In this document: piece after piece, positions 10,447-18,955 of the stretch | Position numbering within the stretch: the stretch's first letter is position 1 | How the letters are laid out: each line of letters opens with the position of its first letter | Source of the DNA: an uncultured Eubacteriales bacterium | GTDB lineage: Bacteria > Bacillota > Clostridia > Oscillospirales > Acutalibacteraceae | Assembly (NCBI GenBank): GCA_934725425.1 | Contig: CAKVAX010000004.1 | Span: 62,001 to 126,000 of the forward strand | Length of the DNA stretch: 64,000 nucleotides | Reading direction: 5' to 3' | Translations under genes and position numbers: made by a program | The notes under the pieces: generated by a model | What the model saw: the letters and a program-made list of their open reading frames with translations, nothing else | What the model was told of the DNA's origin: nothing | The model's database searches: none

Positions 10447-10704
10447 TTATTTAGCTTTTTCTACGATATCAACAAGTCTCCATCTTTTGTCTTTAGAAAG
10501 AGGTCTTGTTTCCATAACTCTGACTTTATCACCGATTTTACATTCGTTATTTTCGTCATGAGCTTTAAGTCTTTGTGTATGTTTTACAGTCTTATTATAA
10601 AGTGGATGTTTAACAATATCTTCTACAGCAACAACAACAGTTTTATCCATTTTGTCACTGACAACATTACCAACTTTCACTTTTCTCATATTTCTTTCGC
10701 TCAA
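10447..10704 (-). CDS. rpsQ: 30S ribosomal protein S17
   Basis: S17, 85 residues, an OB-fold protein of the 30S body. The start is set at a TTG giving [12 protein letters not shown], which matches the usual S17 N-terminus and lies 5 bases behind GGAGGG. The GTG further upstream lies within that binding site and overlaps rpmC, so it is unlikely. The core [13 protein letters not shown] and [13 protein letters not shown] are diagnostic. Confidence 0.95.
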   Translation of the reverse strand: MSERNMRKVKVGNVVSDKMDKTVVVAVEDIVKHPLYNKTVKHTQRLKAHDENNECKIGDKVRVMETRPLSKDKRWRLVDIVEKAK

Positions 10705-10721
10705 AGTGTACCCTCCTTCCA

Positions 10722-10928
10722 CTATGCCTTAGAAGCTTCGCTAATTTGATTTTCGCGAATAACAGTTTGAACTCTCGCAATGTCTTTTTTAACTGCGCGA
10801 ATACGCATTGGATTTTCGAGTTGATTTATAGCGAGCTGAAATCTAAGATTAAAAAGTTCGGATTTAAGGTCTTTAAGTTTAGCATTTAAATCATTTTCAC
10901 TTAAAGTTTTGATTTCTGAAATCTTCAT
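10722..10928 (-). CDS. rpmC: 50S ribosomal protein L29
   Basis: L29, 68 residues, a two-helix protein at the polypeptide exit and a docking site for SRP and trigger factor. [18 protein letters not shown] and [16 protein letters not shown] are typical. It shares one base with rplP upstream (overlapping stop/start). Confidence 0.96.
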   Translation of the reverse strand: MKISEIKTLSENDLNAKLKDLKSELFNLRFQLAINQLENPMRIRAVKKDIARVQTVIRENQISEASKA

Positions 10929-11353
10929 TACACCTCACCATCCGTTTCCTGCTTTTTTACAAATTTGCATTTAATCGGTAATTTATTTGCTGCCAAGCGC
11001 ATAGCTTCTCTTGCGATATCTTCAGGTACATCACCGATTTCAAACATAATTCTTTGCGGTTTTACTACTGATACCCAAAATTCCGGCGAACCTTTACCTT
11101 TACCCATACGAGTTTCGGCAGGCTTTTTGGTAACCGGTTTATCCGGGAATATTTTTATCCAAACTTTTCCTGCTCTTTTGCAGAATCTTGTCATAGCAAC
11201 ACGGGCTGCTTCGATTTGATTCGAAGTTATCCAAGCGGGCTCTAAAGCTTGAAGGCCAAAATCTCCGTGAGAAACTTTACTTCCTCTTATTGCACGACCT
11301 GTCATTCTTCCACGATGAACTTTTCTGTACTTAGTTCTTTTTGGCAACAGCAT
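10928..11353 (-). CDS. rplP: 50S ribosomal protein L16
   Basis: L16, 141 residues, organises the A-site region of 23S rRNA. It starts [17 protein letters not shown] and contains [15 protein letters not shown]. It overlaps the end of rpsC by 23 bases, with its AGGGGG site inside rpsC, implying coupling. Confidence 0.97.
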   Translation of the reverse strand: MLLPKRTKYRKVHRGRMTGRAIRGSKVSHGDFGLQALEPAWITSNQIEAARVAMTRFCKRAGKVWIKIFPDKPVTKKPAETRMGKGKGSPEFWVSVVKPQRIMFEIGDVPEDIAREAMRLAANKLPIKCKFVKKQETDGEV

Positions 11354-12020
11354 CTTTATGGCCCCCTTTCACATTTTCAACTTTAGCAGCATTTGCTAAA
11401 ACTTCACCTTTATAAATCCAAACTTTTACACCGATAATACCATAAGTGGTTGCTGCTTCTGCAAAACCATAATCGATGTTAGCTCTGATAGTTTGAAGCG
11501 GAATAGTACCTTCATGATAATGTTCGGTTCTGGCTATTTCTGCTCCACCAAGTCTACCGGAAACTTGAGTTTTAATGCCCTTTGCACCAGCTTTCATAGA
11601 ACGACCCATAGCTTGTTTAAGAGCGCGTCTGAATGAAACTCTCTTTTCAAGCTGAGCTGCTATATTTTCAGCTACTAACTTAGCATTAACGTCTGAATTT
11701 TTAACTTCAACAATATTAATAACTACAGGTTTTTTAATTAATTTTTCACAAAAAACTTTAAGTTTTTCTATTTCTGCTCCGCCTTTACCGATGACTATTC
11801 CAGGCTTTGCACAATGAATGTGAAGACGAACTTTTGCGCTGTCTCTTTCGATTTCTATTTTTGGAACTCCTGCTGCTTTAAGCTTTTTTGTAAGAACTTT
11901 ACGAATTTTATAGTCTTCTATAAGTGCGTCCGCAAAATCTTTTTTCTTAACAAACCAACGTGAATCCCAATTGTTAATTATTCCTACACGAAAACCGTGT
12001 GGATTTACTTTTTGCCCCAT
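11331..12020 (-). CDS. rpsC: 30S ribosomal protein S3
   Basis: S3, 229 residues, with an N-terminal KH domain ([14 protein letters not shown]) and a C-terminal domain ([13 protein letters not shown]); lines the mRNA entry tunnel and has helicase activity with S4 and S5. It starts [14 protein letters not shown]. The C-terminus overlaps rplP. Confidence 0.98.
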   Translation of the reverse strand: MGQKVNPHGFRVGIINNWDSRWFVKKKDFADALIEDYKIRKVLTKKLKAAGVPKIEIERDSAKVRLHIHCAKPGIVIGKGGAEIEKLKVFCEKLIKKPVVINIVEVKNSDVNAKLVAENIAAQLEKRVSFRRALKQAMGRSMKAGAKGIKTQVSGRLGGAEIARTEHYHEGTIPLQTIRANIDYGFAEAATTYGIIGVKVWIYKGEVLANAAKVENVKGGHKDAVAKKN

Positions 12021-12038
12021 AGTTAACCCCCTTTTCCA

Positions 12039-12374
12039 CTAATTTTTTTCTTCTAAAACTATAGTAACATGAGAGCTTCTTTTTTCGATTCTGTATGCTC
12101 TGCCCTTAGACATAGGTCTGATTCTTTTGAGAATAGGACCGGGACATACAAAACATTTAGAAACATAAAGACGAGATGCGTCCATTTGATAATTATTAAT
12201 CGCATTAGCCATAGCTGATTTAAGCAATTTTTCAAGATACTCACAAGCTGATTTTGGAGTATTTTTAAGAACTGCCATAGCGTACTCGACAGGTTTATTT
12301 CTGATTAAATCAAGAACAATAGAAACCTTACGTGGCGAAATGCGAGCGTATCTTAAATGAGCTTTTGCTTCCAT
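12039..12374 (-). CDS. rplV: 50S ribosomal protein L22
   Basis: L22, 111 residues, its beta-hairpin lines the exit tunnel near the macrolide site. The motifs [16 protein letters not shown] and [17 protein letters not shown] are diagnostic. It lies between rpsS and rpsC. Confidence 0.97.
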   Translation of the reverse strand: MEAKAHLRYARISPRKVSIVLDLIRNKPVEYAMAVLKNTPKSACEYLEKLLKSAMANAINNYQMDASRLYVSKCFVCPGPILKRIRPMSKGRAYRIEKRSSHVTIVLEEKN

Positions 12375-12395
12375 GATTACAACTCCTTCCGCAGG

Positions 12396-12674
12396 TTATT
12401 TTTTACCCGTTGTTTTTGATCCGGCATGACCTTTAAATGTTCTTGTTGGCGCAAATTCACCAAGTTTATGTCCAACCATATCTTCCGTGACATATACAGG
12501 AACGTGTTTACGTCCATCGTGAACAGCAAACGTATGTCCTACAAATTCAGGGAAAATTGTTGAAGATCTACTCCAAGTTTTAAGTACTTTCTTTTCACCG
12601 GCCTTGTTGAGTTTTTCTACTTTTTGAAATAACGAAGCCTCAACAAAAGGTGCTTTTTTCAAACTTCTACTCAA
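12396..12674 (-). CDS. rpsS: 30S ribosomal protein S19
   Basis: S19, 92 residues, part of the 30S head with S13. [11 protein letters not shown] and [17 protein letters not shown] are diagnostic. The start codon is TTG behind AAAGGAG. Confidence 0.97.
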   Translation of the reverse strand: MSRSLKKAPFVEASLFQKVEKLNKAGEKKVLKTWSRSSTIFPEFVGHTFAVHDGRKHVPVYVTEDMVGHKLGEFAPTRTFKGHAGSKTTGKK

Positions 12675-12695
12675 TGCAATGCACTCCTTTCCCTA

Positions 12696-13529
12696 TTATT
12701 TGCTGTTTCTACGTTTAACAATAAATTTATTTGAAGCCTTCTTCTTAGATCTTGTTTTGTATCCAAGAGCAGGTTTACCCCAAGGTGTTGTGGGTCCGGG
12801 ACGTCCAACCGGTGACTTACCTTCACCACCGCCGTGCGGGTGATCGCATGGGTTCATAACAGAACCACGAACTGTTGGTCTCCAGCCCATGTTGCGTTTA
12901 CGACCGGCTTTACCGATTTTAACATTTTCATGGTCTATATTTCCAACTTGACCGATTGTTGCCATACATTCTGCACGAACATTTCTTAATTCTCCTGAAG
13001 GAAGTCTAAGAAGTGCCATTCCATTTTCTTTAGCCATGAGCTGAGCCATATTTCCTGCTGCTCTTGCTAATTGAGCGCCTTTTCCCGGGTAAAGTTCAAC
13101 ATTGTGAATAAAAGTACCAACAGGGATATTTACCAACGGAAGTGCGTTACCTGTTTTTATGTCAGCTGAAGGGCTGGCCAAAATTTCTTGTCCAACTGTT
13201 AATCCGTGAGGAGCTGTAATGTATCTTTTCTCGCCGTCTTCGTATTGAATAAGCGCGATATGAGAAGAACGGTTTGGATCATATTCAAGAGAAATAACTT
13301 TTCCGGGAACATCAAATTTTTGACGTTTAAAGTCAATTATACGATATTTTCTGCGATTGCCGCCGCCTCTGTGACGAACGGTTATACGTCCATAGCTGTT
13401 ACGTCCGGCCTTTTTATTTAAAGAACGAACCAAGCTTCTTTCAGGACCGTTTTTTGATAATTCTGAATAATCGGTTACCGACATATTTCTTCTTGAAGGG
13501 GTAGTCGGTTTATAATTTTTTATTGCCAA
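12696..13529 (-). CDS. rplB: 50S ribosomal protein L2
   Basis: L2, 277 residues, needed for subunit association and peptidyl-transferase centre formation. [17 protein letters not shown] and the C-terminal [19 protein letters not shown], with its conserved His, are present. The start codon is TTG behind AAGGAG. Unusually, it is separated from rplW by about 300 bases holding a small membrane-protein gene and a hairpin. Confidence 0.98.
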   Translation of the reverse strand: MAIKNYKPTTPSRRNMSVTDYSELSKNGPERSLVRSLNKKAGRNSYGRITVRHRGGGNRRKYRIIDFKRQKFDVPGKVISLEYDPNRSSHIALIQYEDGEKRYITAPHGLTVGQEILASPSADIKTGNALPLVNIPVGTFIHNVELYPGKGAQLARAAGNMAQLMAKENGMALLRLPSGELRNVRAECMATIGQVGNIDHENVKIGKAGRKRNMGWRPTVRGSVMNPCDHPHGGGEGKSPVGRPGPTTPWGKPALGYKTRSKKKASNKFIVKRRNSK

Positions 13530-13563
13530 TTATTTCACTCTCCTTAAAAATTTTAAGCTTTGC

Positions 13564-13579
13564 GGAGGCTGACTCCTCC
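13564..13579 (-). other. GC-rich hairpin before rplB
   Basis: Five-base arms GGAGG and CCTCC surround a six-base loop. In the transcript the first arm looks like a ribosome binding site, but no start codon follows at a suitable distance. It lies between the small membrane-protein gene and rplB, and could tune transcription or mRNA stability there. The function is inferred. Confidence 0.4.
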
Positions 13580-13590
13580 TTACACTGCTT

Positions 13591-13779
13591 TTAATGTTTT
13601 GAAAAATATCCAACAATACTGAAAAAATTGAATATTATGATTATAAGATTCAGTATCAACAGAAAAAGATTATATCCGGGAGTGCCGAACCAGTAATATT
13701 TTAAGTTATTAAAAGAGATAATAATCAAAATAACCGATAAAACCACATCAACCAAAAACGAATAACTCATCATTTTCAT
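13591..13779 (-). CDS. Small two-span membrane protein inside the S10 operon
   Basis: Sixty-two residues from the ATG that follows GAAAGGA at a suitable spacing. The frame is open 21 codons further upstream but would then overlap rplW. It has two hydrophobic segments (about 7-24 and 37-56) separated by LKYYWFGTPGYN, and ends YFSKH. I do not recognise a family. In bacteria rplW is normally followed directly by rplB, so this is an insertion into a highly conserved gene order. Transcription must pass through it from the rpsJ promoter. Confidence 0.65.
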   Translation of the reverse strand: MKMMSYSFLVDVVLSVILIIISFNNLKYYWFGTPGYNLFLLILNLIIIIFNFFSIVGYFSKH

Positions 13780-13825
13780 TTGATAATTTCCTTTCAAATT
13801 ATCTTTTTCAATTTTAAAATATCTA

Positions 13826-14116
13826 CTAAACCATACCCTCAAAGAATTCGATAGATTTGCTATCTGGGGTCAAAGTAACATAAGCTTTTTTCCAAGATGG
13901 AGTATATCCTCCGAATCTACCTTGGCGACGGAATTTGCCTCTAACTTTCAAAGTGTTTACTTTTAAAACTTTTACTTTGAAAATTTCTTCAACAGCTTTG
14001 GCAATTTCTATTTTTCCGGCATTTTTTGCTACTTTGAAGGTGTATTTTTTATTAGGCATTCCAAGCATTGTTTTTTCTGTAACGATAGGACGAATTATAA
14101 CGTCATGTGCCAACAT
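13826..14116 (-). CDS. rplW: 50S ribosomal protein L23
   Basis: L23, 96 residues, at the tunnel exit; trigger factor and SRP dock here. IIRPIVTEKTMLGM and the conserved VNTLKVRGKFRRQGRFGGY loop are present. The start overlaps the rplD stop by one base. Confidence 0.97.
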   Translation of the reverse strand: MLAHDVIIRPIVTEKTMLGMPNKKYTFKVAKNAGKIEIAKAVEEIFKVKVLKVNTLKVRGKFRRQGRFGGYTPSWKKAYVTLTPDSKSIEFFEGMV

Positions 14117-14739
14117 TATGCATACACCTCCTCAATTTTGCTGATTGCGCTCTTAACGATAACGAGTTTGCGAGCGTTTAAAATGTCATATACATTTAAA
14201 GTGTTTACTTGAGAAGTTTTTACTCCCGGAATGTTTCTTGAAGATTTGATGATTTTATCTTCGATTTCAGGTAAAACTACCAAAGATTTGCAATTTGCTC
14301 CGATTGCATCTAAAACATTTACCATTGATTTGGTTTTATATTCCGGCATTTCGAGAGAATCTAAAACGATAATTCCGTTATCTAAAACTTTGCTCGAAAA
14401 AGCGGATTTCATAGCTAAACGCTTAACTTTTTTATTAATAACATAACTATAATCACGTGGCTTTGGAGCAAAAACTATACCACCGTGTCTCCATTGAGGT
14501 GATCTTATAGAACCTTGTCTTGCATGGCCGGTTCCTTTTTGTCTCCATGGCTTCTTTCCGCCTCCCGAAACCTCTGCACGAGTCAACGCGCTTTGTGTTC
14601 CTTGGCGTTTATTTGCCAAATGATTTACAACTACATCATGCATAACAGATACGTTGGGTTCTATTCCAAAAATAGAATCAGATAATTCAACTGTTCCTAC
14701 TTCTTTACCTGTCATATCAAGTACTGCTACTTTAGGCAT
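14116..14739 (-). CDS. rplD: 50S ribosomal protein L4
   Basis: L4, 207 residues, with the tunnel-lining loop ([20 protein letters not shown] and following). The start is the ATG of MPKVAVLD, 7 bases behind AAGGAGG; a GTG one codon earlier is an alternative. In enterobacteria L4 represses the S10 operon through its leader; whether this happens here is unknown. Confidence 0.97.
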   Translation of the reverse strand: MPKVAVLDMTGKEVGTVELSDSIFGIEPNVSVMHDVVVNHLANKRQGTQSALTRAEVSGGGKKPWRQKGTGHARQGSIRSPQWRHGGIVFAPKPRDYSYVINKKVKRLAMKSAFSSKVLDNGIIVLDSLEMPEYKTKSMVNVLDAIGANCKSLVVLPEIEDKIIKSSRNIPGVKTSQVNTLNVYDILNARKLVIVKSAISKIEEVYA

Positions 14740-14755
14740 CACAATTCCTCCTTCC

Positions 14756-15388
14756 TTATGCTTTAACGCTGTCGCGAATAAGTACTATGCCGCCATTTGG
14801 ACCCGGCACTGCACCTTTGATTGCGATTAAATTGTTTTCTGAATCGATTTTAGCAATTTTTAAATTTTGAACTGTAACTCTTTCAGCGCCAAGATGTCCT
14901 GCCATTTTTTTGCCTTTAAATACTCTTGAAGGGTCAGAACATGCCCCGATAGAACCACCTTTACGAACTGTAGGACCTGTACCATGAGTTTCTTTAAGTC
15001 TTCTAAAATTCCAGCGTTTAATTACACCGGCGTATCCTTTACCTTTGCTGGTACCTATAACATCTACTTTTTCGCCGTTTTCAAAGATATCAGCTTTAAT
15101 AATATCACCGACATTATAAGCCGAAATATCGTCAAAGCGACATTCTTTAAGAACTTTTTTAGGTGCTACGTCAGATTTGTCAAAATGTCCTTTCATAGGT
15201 TTGTTGACAAGTTTAGGTCTTACGTCCCCATATCCTATCTGAACAGCGTTATATCCGTCGGTTTCCACTGTTTTCTTTTGAGAAATAACACATGGACCTG
15301 CTTCAACAACTGTTACCGGAATAACTTTGCCGTTTTCGTTAAAGATTTGGGTCATTCCTACTTTTTTACCGATAATTGCCTTTTTCAT
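14756..15388 (-). CDS. rplC: 50S ribosomal protein L3
   Basis: L3, 210 residues, an early-assembly 23S rRNA binder reaching the peptidyl-transferase centre. [13 protein letters not shown] and the methylated-Gln region [20 protein letters not shown] are typical. Second gene of the operon. Confidence 0.98.
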   Translation of the reverse strand: MKKAIIGKKVGMTQIFNENGKVIPVTVVEAGPCVISQKKTVETDGYNAVQIGYGDVRPKLVNKPMKGHFDKSDVAPKKVLKECRFDDISAYNVGDIIKADIFENGEKVDVIGTSKGKGYAGVIKRWNFRRLKETHGTGPTVRKGGSIGACSDPSRVFKGKKMAGHLGAERVTVQNLKIAKIDSENNLIAIKGAVPGPNGGIVLIRDSVKA

Positions 15389-15462
15389 AAACTTTTTCCT
15401 CCTATTTAGGTTATTGGTTAACCTTTCTCAGGCTAACATGACCTCGGCTGCACGTCCGTTGA

Positions 15463-15774
15463 TTAGAGTTTTATCTCTATTTCAACACCTGCAGGGAGCT
15501 CAAGATTCATCAGAGAATCAACTGTTTTGTTTGATGGTTTCAAAATGTCGATAAGTCTCTTATGAGTTCTCATTTCAAATTGCTCACGGCTATCTTTGTT
15601 AACGTGAACTGAACGGAGAATTGTTACGACTTGCTTTTCAGTTGGTAGCGGCACTGGACCTGATACCTTCGAACCCGTTCTTGAAGCAGTTTGAATGATT
15701 TTTTGAGATGCTGCATCAACAAGTTTTACATCATAACCTTTGATTCTGATTCTGATTTTTTCTTTGACTGCCAT
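15463..15774 (-). CDS. rpsJ: 30S ribosomal protein S10
   Basis: S10, 103 residues, of the 30S head, also a NusB partner in antitermination. It starts after [17 protein letters not shown] and includes GPVPLPTEK and THKRLIDI. First gene of the operon, with a leader of about 275 bases. Confidence 0.98.
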   Translation of the reverse strand: MAVKEKIRIRIKGYDVKLVDAASQKIIQTASRTGSKVSGPVPLPTEKQVVTILRSVHVNKDSREQFEMRTHKRLIDILKPSNKTVDSLMNLELPAGVEIEIKL

Positions 15775-16050
15775 TAAATCGCCTCCTTACATCATTAGTG
15801 GTGGGCGGCTCTTTTAAATTATCAACTCGCCCGGGTGTTTCACGTTTTCATTAAATAAAAACGGATAAACTACATAGTTTAACCCGGTTAATTTAAAAGT
15901 ATTTGATTTCAACACAAATTTCATAACATTATGTAATTTAGGTTAAAAAATCTCAGAACTTTCGCCCGGTTTAAAATCGGACATACTCCACGGAAAAACC
16001 GACCTATAAGTCGCAACCTCCCGCTTCAACGCATATCATTTGCAGTCGTA
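15775..16050 (-). promoter_or_regulatory. Long 5' leader of the S10 operon
   Basis: About 275 untranslated bases lie between the promoter and rpsJ. They include a GCGGGAGGTT stretch and an inverted repeat at 15863-15884 (arms close to GGATAAAC and GTTTAACC around TACATA). A good AAGGAGG precedes rpsJ. S10-operon leaders often carry r-protein autoregulation sites; I see structure but cannot assign the regulator. Confidence 0.5.
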
Positions 16051-16057
16051 CCGTTTT

Positions 16058-16086
16058 ATATTACCATATTAATTAGTAAAAATCAA
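16058..16086 (-). promoter_or_regulatory. Promoter of the S10-spc-alpha operon
   Basis: TTGATT and TAATAT separated by exactly 17 bases, reading leftward, just downstream of the terminator of the nucleotide translocase gene. This is the only evident strong promoter for the ribosomal operon. Confidence 0.75.
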
Positions 16087-16107
16087 GACTTTTTCTTAAT
16101 TTTTAGC

Positions 16108-16143
16108 AATAAAAATAGCAGCTGCTATAATGCAACCGCTATT
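16108..16143 (-). terminator. Intrinsic terminator of the nucleotide translocase gene
   Basis: A 12-bp stem (with two G-T pairs) with a six-base loop, followed by a T-run in the leftward direction. It separates the translocase gene from the S10 operon promoter. Confidence 0.85.
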
Positions 16144-16161
16144 TATATTAATACTAGACTA

Positions 16162-17682
16162 TTAAGCTTCTTTTTCTTTGCTTTGTTCAGCAATTTTAGC
16201 TTCATATTTTTTGCTAAGTCCGCAAACTGAAGCAATCCATCCTACTACAGTTACTGCGAAAAGCGGAACAACTGTGTAGAGGTGAGCTGATACTTTGCTT
16301 CCTACTGCTACGATATTGGTTAAAATGTAGATAATTGTGGAAGCGCCTGCTTTACCTGCACGGCCACCGATAACTTCAACTGCTGCTTGACCTTTTGTCT
16401 TAGTTTCATCATCAAGAGGTCTGTAAGCCATATTTTTTGTCGAATCGAACAAGCAATATTTGATGCTCTTTACTAATGCATCTACGAAAAGTCCTACCCA
16501 TATTGCCATCATTGGAACTGAAAGACCAAAAATTTCTTTTCCGCCATTCTTTCCGTAAAGTATAAGTGCATAGAATATTCCGCCAAGTGTTAACATAACG
16601 ATTGGGGTAATAACTGCTGATATTTTCCAGCTGAATTTTCTAAGAATGTATGTGCTTAAAAGTGATGTACAGATTGTAAATATACCTGTTGCGATAGAAA
16701 GTATACCCATCATTTGTGCATATTCATTTGGACCTGCAAGGTTAGCTCTCATTTGTTCTTTCCAAATTACTTCTGTGAAGTTAATTGAAACACCGTAAGC
16801 GATTACCAATACTGCAATCAATCCAATGTAAGGTGAAGTAAATAGAATTTTGATACCTTCTCCGATACCAACTTTTGCTTTTTTCTTTTTAGTTTTAACT
16901 TCGGAAGGATCATAAAATCTTGGATCTTTAAGAATTACTGCGTTGATGTAATAGAAAATTCCCATTGTTACGAAAGCAAACAAAATACAAAGACCAACAA
17001 GGATTCTTACGTTTCTATCAAATTCAGCGCCTTTAGCATTAGACATAGTTCTCAAGATTCCGCCTGAGAGAATAACACCCATATTTGCAATCATAGCATA
17101 AAGTCCGTAGAATCTCTTAACTTCGCTCTTTTTGGTTACTTGGTTTGCAAACTGCCAGAAGAGTGAAGAAATTGCGATTGTTCCCCAAATTTCAGAGAAA
17201 ACATAAAACAATGTGTAAGACCAGTTAGTAAGGCAAGGGATTATGAAATAGAAAACTCCCGGCCAAGAAGCTTGCATTTGTTTTACTGTTTCAGCGCTTG
17301 CATGTAAACTTGAAGCATTCGGGAACAAAACAAAAAGGAAGATTACATAAAATAGCGCAAAAATCGATACCATTATGTAAAATGTTTTATAGCTGCCGAA
17401 CTTACTTATTAAATATGAGAACAACATAACTACTAAAAATGCAGCAGGCATAACGAACCAAAGTTTAAGAACCGGGAAAAGTTCGGTACCTCCGCAAACA
17501 GCGTATTTTTGAATAAATACGTCTTTAAGATCTCTTACCATTGTATAAACGAAGAGAATGAAGAACATCAAAAAGCTCATTGGTAAGAACTTTTTCATTT
17601 CGTAGCCGTGTATTGGCCACAAAGCCGATCTGAGTGGGCTAAACTCTTTTTGTGCAGAACCTGTAGGTTGTGCATCATTCAT
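16162..17682 (-). CDS. ADP/ATP-type nucleotide translocase (NTT/Tlc family)
   Basis: 506 residues with about 12 hydrophobic segments, the size and topology of plastid/bacterial nucleotide transporters. Blocks typical of Rickettsia Tlc proteins are seen from memory: ALWPIHGYEMKKFLP (about 20-34), EIWGTIAISSLFWQFANQ, KRFYGLYAMIANMG, LKDPRFYDP, IAYGVSINFTEVIWK and NMAYRPLDDETKTKGQAAVE. The C-terminal VIGGRAGKAG block follows. The family exchanges ATP/ADP or imports nucleotides from a host cytosol. It has its own promoter and terminator. Its presence in a clostridial genome is unexpected and suggests horizontal transfer and an intracellular or host-attached life. Substrate cannot be decided from sequence. 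Confidence 0.93.
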   Translation of the reverse strand: MNDAQPTGSAQKEFSPLRSALWPIHGYEMKKFLPMSFLMFFILFVYTMVRDLKDVFIQKYAVCGGTELFPVLKLWFVMPAAFLVVMLFSYLISKFGSYKTFYIMVSIFALFYVIFLFVLFPNASSLHASAETVKQMQASWPGVFYFIIPCLTNWSYTLFYVFSEIWGTIAISSLFWQFANQVTKKSEVKRFYGLYAMIANMGVILSGGILRTMSNAKGAEFDRNVRILVGLCILFAFVTMGIFYYINAVILKDPRFYDPSEVKTKKKKAKVGIGEGIKILFTSPYIGLIAVLVIAYGVSINFTEVIWKEQMRANLAGPNEYAQMMGILSIATGIFTICTSLLSTYILRKFSWKISAVITPIVMLTLGGIFYALILYGKNGGKEIFGLSVPMMAIWVGLFVDALVKSIKYCLFDSTKNMAYRPLDDETKTKGQAAVEVIGGRAGKAGASTIIYILTNIVAVGSKVSAHLYTVVPLFAVTVVGWIASVCGLSKKYEAKIAEQSKEKEA

Positions 17683-17722
17683 AGATCATCCAATCCTTTC
17701 ATATAATATTATTTACTTATAT

Positions 17723-17751
17723 ATTATAACTGCTATTTTTGAAATTGTAAA
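17723..17751 (-). promoter_or_regulatory. Promoter of the nucleotide translocase gene
   Basis: TTTACA and TATAAT spaced by 17 bases, about 40 bases before the start codon. The -35 hexamer is the same TTTACA used by the paralogue array at 48-53 kb. Confidence 0.7.
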
Positions 17752-17880
17752 TAACTAAATTTAAATAAATTCAATAAATTTGATTAAAAAATTTATTTTT
17801 TTACACTTATTTCCAATTATTAATTAAAAATTCAATTAATATCAATGTATGCTGTTATTTTGCAAATATATTTCTAAATT

Positions 17881-18870
17881 TTAAACATTTTGAAAATGAA
17901 GTTTATGTTTTAAAGCATAATTTTCTGAATTACTTCCGCTGTGGCCTTTAATAGTTACATCCGAACAATTTTCGAAAATTTTATGACCAAATGCAATATT
18001 ATTCGACAAAATCGAAATTTCTTTTAAATTTTTGCATCCACAAAAAGCGCTGTTGCCGATTGCTGTGAGATTTTCTGTGGTATTAAATTTTTCCAATGAT
18101 TCACAATTTGAAAAGGCATATGCTCTAATTTTTTTAATAGAATCTCCAAAATTAACTATTTTTAAATTTTCACAACCGTAAAATGCTGCTTCATCAATGT
18201 ATTTTAAATTATCTCCCGCACAAATTTCTTCTATTTTTTTGCAATCATAAAATGCGCATTCTTTGATTGTTATCACGGTGTCCGGAATCGTAATTTTTCC
18301 TTTTCTGTCTAAAGGGCACGTCACCAAAGCAGTTCCGTCTTTTGTGAACATTATACCATCAACTGATTTAAAACATTTATTTTTAGGATTTATTTCTATA
18401 TTTTTTAAAGAACGACATCCACACATTGACAGCTCCATTATATTGGTAACAGCTGGACCTATATAAATTTTTTCCACACTTTCACAAGAGCCGAAAGCCA
18501 ATCTTCCGAGGGTAGTAAGCGATTCCGGCAAAGTAACTTCCTTCAAACCTGAACAGCCGTAAAAAGCGTAATCATCTATACAGGTTATTTTTTTTGAAAA
18601 TAAAATTTCTTCAATCTCACTGTGCCCCGAAAAAGCTCCGCAATTTATTTTTTTTACATTTTTTGGAATTATAACTTTAGCAGCATTTCCTGTGTAAGAG
18701 ACAAGTTCTCCGGAATCGTTTATAGAAAACTCAGAATTTTGAGATTTTTCAACAGAATTTTTATTATTAATTTCAACGGCTGAAATATTTACAGCAGATG
18801 CCGCAGCCCCAAAAACAATTAAAACAGCGAATATTTTTGTAATTTTTAGAATCTTTTTCATAAACAACAT
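17881..18870 (-). CDS. Secreted BspA-like leucine-rich repeat protein
   Basis: About 330 residues. The start MLFMKKILK lies 8 bases behind GGAGG. A signal peptide (about 4-30, ending near AASAVNISA) is followed by roughly nine LRR_5 (Treponema pallidum type) repeats of 22-24 residues, with units such as IDDYAFYGCSGLKEVTLPES and IGNSAFCGCKNLKEI. BspA-like LRR proteins are surface or secreted adhesins found in gut bacteria and protists. No cell-wall sorting signal is seen. It has its own promoter. Confidence 0.85.
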   Translation of the reverse strand: MLFMKKILKITKIFAVLIVFGAAASAVNISAVEINNKNSVEKSQNSEFSINDSGELVSYTGNAAKVIIPKNVKKINCGAFSGHSEIEEILFSKKITCIDDYAFYGCSGLKEVTLPESLTTLGRLAFGSCESVEKIYIGPAVTNIMELSMCGCRSLKNIEINPKNKCFKSVDGIMFTKDGTALVTCPLDRKGKITIPDTVITIKECAFYDCKKIEEICAGDNLKYIDEAAFYGCENLKIVNFGDSIKKIRAYAFSNCESLEKFNTTENLTAIGNSAFCGCKNLKEISILSNNIAFGHKIFENCSDVTIKGHSGSNSENYALKHKLHFQNV

Positions 18871-18916
18871 CTTCATGTCCTCCAAGTTTTTAAGCATATT
18901 TATTTAGATATCCTAA

Positions 18917-18946
18917 ATTTTACCATAATATGCCTATTCAAGTCAA
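18917..18946 (-). promoter_or_regulatory. Promoter of the leucine-rich repeat gene
   Basis: TTGACT and TAAAAT spaced by 18 bases, about 45 bases upstream of the ribosome binding site. Confidence 0.6.
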
Positions 18947-18955
18947 TCAAAAGTA

